NCBI RefSeq assembly: GCF_010131535.1 | Contig: NZ_WUBS01000005.1 | Span: 1-64,000, forward strand | DNA from: Acerihabitans arboris | GTDB taxonomy: Bacteria > Pseudomonadota > Gammaproteobacteria > Enterobacterales > Enterobacteriaceae | DNA: 64,000 nucleotides | Reading direction: 5' to 3' | In this document: positions 57,966 through 64,000 of the stretch, one piece after another | Numbering within the stretch: the stretch's first letter is position 1 | Layout: the number at the start of each line of letters is the position of its first letter | Made by a program: the position numbers and the translations under genes | Notes under the pieces: model-generated | What the model saw: the letters and a program-made list of their open reading frames with translations, nothing else | Database searches by the model: none | Told to the model about the DNA's origin: nothing

Positions 57966-59114
57966 TCAGAGGACTTCGTCGCCATTAACGATAGTCCTGG
58001 TTATCCGGTAATCGCGGGTGAACGCCGCCAGGTTAGCCACCTTGCCGGCCTGCAGGGTGCCCAGCCGCGCTGCCACGCCCAACGCCTGCGCCGGATAGAG
58101 GGTCGCCATACGCAACGCTTCATCCAGCGGGATACCGGCAAATTCGACGCTGTTGCGCACCGCTTCGATCATCGTCAGCGCCGAACCGCTCAGGGTGCCG
58201 TTTTCATCCAGGCACAGGCCGTCACGGTAGTATATTGTTTTACCGGCAAAAATGAACCGTTCAATCCGGTTATCCGCGCCGGCGGGGGCGGTGGCGTCGG
58301 TAACCAGCACCAGCTTATCGCCCTTGATGCGCTTGGTGTTGCGGATATTGGCGTAACTGACGTGCAGCCCGTCGGCGATAATGCCGCAATAAAGCGACGG
58401 CGTGTCGTAAATGGCGCCGATAAGACCGGGCTCGCGTCCGGTGATCGGCGGCATGGCGTTGAACAAATGGGTGGCGAAACCAATGCCGGCGGCAAAACCC
58501 GCTTTCGCCTGATCGTAGGTGGCGTTGGAATGGCCGGCCGAGACCAGGATGCCCGCCTGGCCCAACTGACGGATAACCCCGGCGTCAACCTGTTCCGGCG
58601 CCAGCGTGATCTGGGCGATGACATCGGCGTTGGCGCACAGGAAAGCGATCATTTCAGGCGAAGGCAAGCGCATCAGCGCCGGATCGTGGGTGCCTTTTTT
58701 AATCGGATTCAGGTAAGGCCCTTCCAGGTGCAGGCCCAACGCCTGATGCTTATGCTGCGCCAGGAACGCCCGCATTACGTCGACGGCGCGCCGCATAAAC
58801 GCATCGGTGCTGGTAATCAGGGTCGGTAAAAAGCTGGTGCAGCCCGATTTTACGTTGGCGCGCTGCATGGTTTCCAGGGTTTCCACCGACAGGGCGTCGA
58901 GCGAATCATTGAACTGCACGCCGCCGCAGCCGTTAAGCTGCATGTCGATAAACCCCGGAGCCAGCATGGCGCCGTCCAGATCGCGCCGTTCAATATTCGC
59001 GGGCAGCGCGTCGGAGGGACAAACCGCGTCGATCGCGCCGCCGTCGATAACTACCGCATGATGCTCAAGTACTTGATAGCCGGTAAAAATCCGGCCATTG
59101 GTCAATGCGTACAT
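57966..59114 (-). CDS. nagA: N-acetylglucosamine-6-phosphate deacetylase NagA
   Basis: Hydrolyses GlcNAc-6-P to glucosamine-6-P and acetate; 382 residues (E. coli 382). Metal-site motifs [53 protein letters not shown] and VTDATAPAG are present. Twenty bases after nagB. Confidence 0.97.
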   Translation of the reverse strand: MYALTNGRIFTGYQVLEHHAVVIDGGAIDAVCPSDALPANIERRDLDGAMLAPGFIDMQLNGCGGVQFNDSLDALSVETLETMQRANVKSGCTSFLPTLITSTDAFMRRAVDVMRAFLAQHKHQALGLHLEGPYLNPIKKGTHDPALMRLPSPEMIAFLCANADVIAQITLAPEQVDAGVIRQLGQAGILVSAGHSNATYDQAKAGFAAGIGFATHLFNAMPPITGREPGLIGAIYDTPSLYCGIIADGLHVSYANIRNTKRIKGDKLVLVTDATAPAGADNRIERFIFAGKTIYYRDGLCLDENGTLSGSALTMIEAVRNSVEFAGIPLDEALRMATLYPAQALGVAARLGTLQAGKVANLAAFTRDYRITRTIVNGDEVL

Positions 59115-59134
59115 CGTTCGCTCCCGATTATCAA

Positions 59135-59944
59135 TCAGCTGTTTTTAAGGCTCTGGGTGCTCGTGGCTTCCAGTTCACGGAAATAGTTTACCGTTTTGAC
59201 CTTCAGTTCCATCGTGGACGGCTCATCACAGACCATGACCGCTTTAGCATGAAGCTGCAGGCAACTTATTGTCCACATGTGATTCACGTTGCCCTCCACC
59301 GCCGCCTGCAATGCCAGGGCCTTATTGTGGCCGATAACCAAAATCATCACTTCTTCCGCGTCCAGCAGGGTGCCGACGCCGACGGTAAGGGCAAAGCGCG
59401 GTACCTGCTCGACGTCGTTGTCAAAGAAACGGGAATTCGCCCGGCGGGTTTCCTGCGTCAGGGTTTTGACGCGGGTACGCGAGGCCAGGGACGAGGCCGG
59501 TTCGTTGAAAGCGATATGCCCATCGTTGCCTACGCCGCCCATAAACAGATGGATTTTGCCGTAGGACCCGATCTTTTCTTCATAGCGGCGGCATTCTGCG
59601 TCGATGTCAGGCGCGTTGCCATTGAGCAGGTTGATGTTTTCCTTGGGGATATTAACATGATCGAAGAAATTGCGATGCATAAACGTGAAGTAGCTTTCCG
59701 GATGCGCGGCGGGCAGGCCGACATATTCATCCATGTTAAACGTGACCACATGCTCAAAACTGATCTGGCCCGCTTTATGCATCTCGATAAGATATTTATA
59801 AGCCTCCATCGGCGTGCTGCCGGTGGGCAGTCCGAGGATGAAAGGACGATCGGCGGTCGGCTTAAAGGCATTGATGCGCTCGACGATATGACGGGCGGCC
59901 CATTTGCCGACGTCGGCGGCGGTTTCTAACGGAATAAGTCTCAT
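59135..59944 (-). CDS. nagB: Glucosamine-6-phosphate deaminase NagB
   Basis: Converts glucosamine-6-P to fructose-6-P and ammonia; 269 residues (E. coli 266). [29 protein letters not shown] and [24 protein letters not shown] (catalytic Asp and His) are conserved. The allosteric site residues for GlcNAc-6-P are in the N-terminal and 150s segments. Divergent from nagE. Confidence 0.97.
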   Translation of the reverse strand: MRLIPLETAADVGKWAARHIVERINAFKPTADRPFILGLPTGSTPMEAYKYLIEMHKAGQISFEHVVTFNMDEYVGLPAAHPESYFTFMHRNFFDHVNIPKENINLLNGNAPDIDAECRRYEEKIGSYGKIHLFMGGVGNDGHIAFNEPASSLASRTRVKTLTQETRRANSRFFDNDVEQVPRFALTVGVGTLLDAEEVMILVIGHNKALALQAAVEGNVNHMWTISCLQLHAKAVMVCDEPSTMELKVKTVNYFRELEATSTQSLKNS

Positions 59945-60065
59945 TATCGGCCTCTTGGATGGGTTAAAACAGCTGTCCGCAGCATTCTAGCAGTATAGCG
60001 GTAGCGCAGACGGCACAAAACGGCAGGGATATAGCTCTCTGACCAGATAGGGAAAGTATACTTTG

Positions 60066-60084
60066 ATTTTTCGTTGTGCAAAAT
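60066..60084. promoter_or_regulatory. NagC box 1 (nagB side)
   Basis: An imperfect palindrome ATTTTTCGTTGTGCAAAAT, with AT-rich arms around a GC core, as in NagC operators. Centre near 60075. Confidence 0.6.
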
Positions 60085-60130
60085 AAGTTTGACATATTTA
60101 GTAGAATAAGTCACAAATCTTACCGGTTCA

Positions 60131-60149
60131 AGGTGATTTCAATCACATA
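60131..60149. promoter_or_regulatory. CRP site between nagB and nagE
   Basis: GGTGA-TTTCAA-TCACA, a near-consensus CRP site, between the two NagC boxes, as known in E. coli. Confidence 0.75.
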
Positions 60150-60159
60150 TTATCGGTAA

Positions 60160-60180
60160 TTAATTTGCGTCGAAAATTAA
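60160..60180. promoter_or_regulatory. NagC box 2 (nagE side)
   Basis: TTAATTT, GCGTCGA, AAATTAA: a nearly perfect palindrome centred at 60170, 95 bp from box 1. E. coli has two such boxes at a similar distance, joined by a DNA loop. The rest of 59945-60287 is promoter DNA without a gene. Confidence 0.7.
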
Positions 60181-60287
60181 ACTTTCTACACTGCGTATGA
60201 CAGGTTCTTCAGGCGCGGTTTTCAGCAGGCATAGGGTTGGGCAGCCCACATTGTGGGTTGATCGATAAGGTCAAAAGGGGAATCAAG

Positions 60288-62339
60288 GTGAATATACTCA
60301 GTTATCTGCAAAAAATAGGCCGCGCATTGATGGTGCCGGTGGCGACATTGCCCGCCGCCGCCATCATGATGGGCGTCGGTTACTGGATAGATCCGGTGGG
60401 CTGGGGCGGCGGCAGCGCCTGGGCGGCCTTCTTCATCAAGGCCGGATCGGCCATTATTGAAAATATGTCCCTATTGTTTGCCGTCGGCGTGGCCTACGGC
60501 ATGTCCAAGGACAAGGATGGCTCGGCGGCATTGTCCGGCCTGGTGGGCTTTTTGGTGGTCACCACGCTGTGCGCTCCGGCTTCCGTGTCGATGATCCAGC
60601 ATATCCCCCTGGCCGACGTGCCGGCGGCCTTTGGTAAAATCAGCAACAATCAGTTTATCGGCATCCTGGTGGGGATCGTCTCCGCCGAGCTGTACAACCG
60701 CTTCAGCCACGTGGAGCTGACCAAAGCATTATCGTTCTTCAGCGGACGACGGCTGGTGCCGATCCTGGTGTCCTTCGTGATGATCCTGGTGGCTTTTGTC
60801 CTGATGTACATCTGGCCGTTGGTGTTTAACGCGCTGGTGTCGTTCGGCGAGCATATCCAGCGGCTCGGTTCGGTGGGCGCCGGTATCTACGCCTTCTTTA
60901 ACCGCCTGCTGATCCCGGTCGGGCTGCACCATGCCCTGAACTCGGTATTCTGGTTCGACGTGGCCGGCATCAACGACATTCCAAAATTCTTCGGCGGCCA
61001 GCAGTCCATCGACGCCGGCACCGCCATCGTCGGCATCACCGGTCGCTACCAGGCCGGGTTCTTCCCGATCATGATGTTCGGCCTGCCCGGCGCCGCGCTG
61101 GCCATTTATCAATGCGCCCGCCCGGAAAACAGAAGCAAGGTTGCCGGGATTATGATCGCCGGCGCGTTTGCCGCCTTCTTTACCGGCATCACCGAGCCGC
61201 TGGAATTCTCCTTTATGTTTGTGGCGCCGGTGCTGTATTTCCTTCATGCGTTATTAACCGGGCTATCGGTATTTATCGCCGCGCAAATGCATTGGATGGC
61301 CGGCTTCGGCTTCAGCGCCGGCCTGGTGGATATGGTGCTCTCCTCGCGCAACCCGCTGGCGGTCCACTGGTATATGCTGATCCCGCAGGGACTGGTGTTC
61401 TTTGTCATTTATTACCTGGTATTCCGTTTTACCATCAAACGCTTCAACCTGCTGACCCCGGGGCGCGAGCTGGCGGTGGCCGGTGATGAAGGCGACGGTT
61501 ACAATGTCGATATCGAACCGCCGGTCGCCACCACCCGCGCCGGCGAAACCCAGGCGCTGGCCCGGCGTTATATCAGCGCGATTGGCGGTTCGGAAAACCT
61601 GACCGGCATTGACGCGTGCATTACCCGCCTGCGGCTGAATGTGAAGGACTCGTCGCTGGTCAACGAATCCCTGGCGAAAAACCTCGGCGCCCAGGGCGTT
61701 ATCCGGCTTAATAAGGAAAGCGTGCAGGTCATCGTCGGCACCCGTGCCGAAATCATTGCCGGCGCCATGCGTTCGGTACTGGCCGAGGGGCCGGTCGAGG
61801 CCGCCAGATCCGTCTCCCAGGCCCCAGCCGCGCCGCAGCCCGCCGCAACGGTCGTCGACGCGCCGGCGGCGCGTCCGGTGGTGGTCAGCCTGACGTCGCC
61901 GATTACCGGTGAAATAGTGCCGTTGGATCAGGTGCCGGACGAGGCCTTTGCCAGCAAAGCGGTCGGTGACGGCGTCGCCATCCGGCCGACCGATAGACTG
62001 GTGCTGTCGCCGGCTAACGGCACCCTGATCAAGGTATTTGGCACCCACCACGCCTTTTGCCTGGAAACCGACACCGGCGCCGAAGTTATCGTGCATATCG
62101 GCATCGATACCGTAGGGTTGCAGGGACAGGGCTTTACGTGCCTGGTGGAAGAGGGCGGCAAGGTGACCCAGGGACAGCCGATACTGGAGCTGGATCTGGA
62201 CTATCTCAACGCCCACGCCCGCTCGATGATAAGCCCGGTGGTGGTCAGCAATATGGATCGGTTCGGCGCTATTTCCGCTATCGCCAGCGGCACGGTGGTG
62301 GCAGGGGTTACGCCGTTGCTCGACATCACGTCGAAATAA
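60288..62339 (+). CDS. nagE: N-acetylglucosamine PTS transporter IICBA, NagE
   Basis: Membrane PTS enzyme that imports and phosphorylates GlcNAc; 683 residues (E. coli 648) from GTG 60288, with AGGGG seven bases upstream. EIIC domain with about ten helices (1-385), EIIB domain with catalytic Cys in IDACITRLRLNV near 460, a Pro/Ala-rich linker, and EIIA with His in EVIVHIGIDTVGLQGQGF near 600. Longer EIIC loops than E. coli account for the length difference. Confidence 0.95.
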   Translation: MNILSYLQKIGRALMVPVATLPAAAIMMGVGYWIDPVGWGGGSAWAAFFIKAGSAIIENMSLLFAVGVAYGMSKDKDGSAALSGLVGFLVVTTLCAPASVSMIQHIPLADVPAAFGKISNNQFIGILVGIVSAELYNRFSHVELTKALSFFSGRRLVPILVSFVMILVAFVLMYIWPLVFNALVSFGEHIQRLGSVGAGIYAFFNRLLIPVGLHHALNSVFWFDVAGINDIPKFFGGQQSIDAGTAIVGITGRYQAGFFPIMMFGLPGAALAIYQCARPENRSKVAGIMIAGAFAAFFTGITEPLEFSFMFVAPVLYFLHALLTGLSVFIAAQMHWMAGFGFSAGLVDMVLSSRNPLAVHWYMLIPQGLVFFVIYYLVFRFTIKRFNLLTPGRELAVAGDEGDGYNVDIEPPVATTRAGETQALARRYISAIGGSENLTGIDACITRLRLNVKDSSLVNESLAKNLGAQGVIRLNKESVQVIVGTRAEIIAGAMRSVLAEGPVEAARSVSQAPAAPQPAATVVDAPAARPVVVSLTSPITGEIVPLDQVPDEAFASKAVGDGVAIRPTDRLVLSPANGTLIKVFGTHHAFCLETDTGAEVIVHIGIDTVGLQGQGFTCLVEEGGKVTQGQPILELDLDYLNAHARSMISPVVVSNMDRFGAISAIASGTVVAGVTPLLDITSK

Positions 62340-62376
62340 ACGGCGCGAAATAATCACCCGCGCTTATCACCCCGGT

Positions 62377-62410
62377 TCCGGCGCGTCCTCCGCGCCGGAC
62401 TTTTTTTTTA
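62377..62410 (+). terminator. Terminator of nagE
   Basis: TCCGGCGCG TCCTC CGCGCCGGA followed by C and nine T residues. Confidence 0.93.
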
Positions 62411-62630
62411 CCCGCCATCGCCCTCGTTGCCCGTCCAGCCCCCGGTTATTCTCCGGCGCCATGGCGCCTATGGTAATATGGCGGCATAGGTTAGCCCCGC
62501 CGGCCCGTCATGCCGACCGTATGGCGGCCCCGCGCCATAAGAATTTCTGCAACTAACGGTTGTGTCGGGACGTGGCTTGTTGGAACATAAGCATAATGAA
62601 TGTCGTGCGTTCGCGTAGAGGAAAAGCAAT

Positions 62631-64000
62631 ATGAGTGAGGCAGAAGCCCGCCCAACTAATTTTATTCGTCAAATAATTGACGAAGATTTGGCAACCGGTA
62701 AGCACTCTTCCGTGCATACCCGTTTTCCGCCGGAGCCTAACGGTTATCTTCACATCGGGCATGCAAAATCCATTTGCCTGAATTTCGGCATTGCCCAGGA
62801 TTACCAGGGCCAGTGCAACCTGCGCTTTGACGACACCAACCCGACGAAAGAAGATATCGAATTCGTCGATTCGATCAAACAGGATGTGCAGTGGCTCGGC
62901 TTTAAATGGAGCGGCAATATCCACTATTCCTCCGACTATTTCGATCAACTGCACGCATATGCCGTGGAACTGATCAATAAAGGGTTGGCCTATGTGGACG
63001 AACTCTCATCGGACGCCATCCGCGAATATCGCGGCAACCTCACCACGCCCGGCAAGAACAGTCCGTTTCGCGATCGCTCGGTGGAAGACAACCTGGCGCT
63101 GTTCACCATCATGCGCAGCGGCGGTTTTCCCGAGGGCAGCGCCTGCCTGCGGGCCAAAATAGATATGGCCTCGCCGTTTATGGTGATGCGCGATCCGGTA
63201 CTGTACCGGATTAAGTTTGCCGAACACCACCAGACCGGCTCGAAGTGGTGCATCTATCCGATGTATGACTTCACCCACTGCATCTCCGACGCCCTGGAAG
63301 GCATTACCCATTCGTTGTGTACCCTGGAGTTCCAGGATAACCGCCGTTTGTATGATTGGGTGCTGGAGAATATCAGCATCGACTGCCATCCACGGCAGTA
63401 TGAATTTTCGCGCCTGAATCTTGAATACGCCATTATGTCCAAGCGCAAGCTGACCCAACTGGTGGCGGACCATATCGTCGAGGGCTGGGACGACCCGCGC
63501 ATGCCCACCGTCTCCGGCCTGCGCCGCCGTGGTTATACCGCCGCGTCCATTCGCGAATTCTGCCGCCGCATCGGCGTCACCAAGCAGGAAAACAATGTGG
63601 AAATCGCCGCGCTGGAAGCCTGCATTCGTGAAGACCTCAATGAAAGCGCGCCGCGCGCCATGGCGGTTATCGACCCGGTAAAACTGGTGATTGAAAATTT
63701 ACCGGTCGGGCACCAGGAAACCGTGACCATGCCCACTCATCCCAATAAACCTGAAATGGGCGAGCGCCAGGTGGCCTTCAGCCGCGAAATCTATATAGAC
63801 CGGGCGGATTTTCGCGAAGAGGCCAACAAGCAGTACAAGCGCCTGGTGCTGGGCAAGGAAGTGCGCCTGCGCAACGCCTATGTGATCAAAGCCGAGCGTG
63901 TCGAAAAGGACGGGCAGGGCGAGATCACCACCATTTATTGCACCTATGATGCCGAGACCCTGAGCAAGGATCCGGCGGATGGACGCAAGGTGAAGGGCGT
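62631..64000 (+). CDS. glnS: Glutamine--tRNA ligase GlnS (3' end outside window)
   Basis: Class I synthetase charging glutamine tRNAs; 456 codons visible of about 555. [20 protein letters not shown] start with GAGG upstream, HIGH motif [14 protein letters not shown] near 35-47, and MSKS-type YAIMSKRKL near 267. The open frame runs off the right edge without a stop. It charges the Gln tRNAs in this window. Confidence 0.97.
   Translation, partial: MSEAEARPTNFIRQIIDEDLATGKHSSVHTRFPPEPNGYLHIGHAKSICLNFGIAQDYQGQCNLRFDDTNPTKEDIEFVDSIKQDVQWLGFKWSGNIHYSSDYFDQLHAYAVELINKGLAYVDELSSDAIREYRGNLTTPGKNSPFRDRSVEDNLALFTIMRSGGFPEGSACLRAKIDMASPFMVMRDPVLYRIKFAEHHQTGSKWCIYPMYDFTHCISDALEGITHSLCTLEFQDNRRLYDWVLENISIDCHPRQYEFSRLNLEYAIMSKRKLTQLVADHIVEGWDDPRMPTVSGLRRRGYTAASIREFCRRIGVTKQENNVEIAALEACIREDLNESAPRAMAVIDPVKLVIENLPVGHQETVTMPTHPNKPEMGERQVAFSREIYIDRADFREEANKQYKRLVLGKEVRLRNAYVIKAERVEKDGQGEITTIYCTYDAETLSKDPADGRKVKG

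Overview
The window is a chromosomal segment of a GC-rich gammaproteobacterium of the order Enterobacterales. From position 19543 to the right edge the gene order matches the Escherichia coli minute 14-15 region almost gene for gene: cspE, crcB, ybeM, tatE, lipA, lipB, ybeD, dacA, rlpA, mrdB, mrdA, rlmH, rsfS, nadD, holA, lptE, leuS, ybeL, gltIJKL, lnt, corC, ybeY, phoL, miaB, ubiF, a Met/Leu/Gln tRNA operon, asnB, nagC, nagA, nagB, nagE and glnS. Proteins are clearly orthologous but diverged, and cobC, nagD, ybeF and one glutamine tRNA are absent. This fits an enterobacterium outside the Escherichia/Salmonella group; a Sodalis- or Pectobacteriaceae-like lineage is my guess and was not tested.

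Positions 1-19500 are accessory or rearranged. They hold an IS66-family element running off the left edge, an AT-rich orphan gene, a two-gene RND efflux pump, an alpha/beta hydrolase with a glycine-zipper lipoprotein, a TetR regulator facing a short-chain dehydrogenase with a perfect operator-like palindrome, a trypsin-like lipoprotein protease, the amidase AmiD, a cspA-type cold-shock gene with a long cold-box leader, YedD, a lone urate hydroxylase HpxO, LpxP, a tiny YmiA-like membrane protein and YdiY.

Positions 19500-26800 carry cspE and crcB. crcB is preceded by a convincing fluoride riboswitch whose promoter lies just past the end of a MocR-type regulator gene. The MocR gene diverges from a five-gene operon (a dihydroxyphthalate-decarboxylase-like protein, the nitrilase YbeM and a polar amino acid ABC transporter). 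This operon occupies the crcB-tatE interval where E. coli has only ybeM, and is the best candidate for an uncharacterised physiological module here.

Positions 26800-52800 are envelope, lipoylation, translation and glutamate-uptake housekeeping genes, mostly on the minus strand and tightly packed. Positions 53984-54619 hold six tRNA genes on the minus strand behind a strong sigma70 promoter with a GC-rich discriminator. Positions 54800-62400 hold asnB and the N-acetylglucosamine regulon; the nagB/nagE divergent region has two NagC-like boxes about 95 bp apart around a CRP-like site. glnS runs off the right edge. I saw no CRISPR array, rRNA, integrase or defence island.
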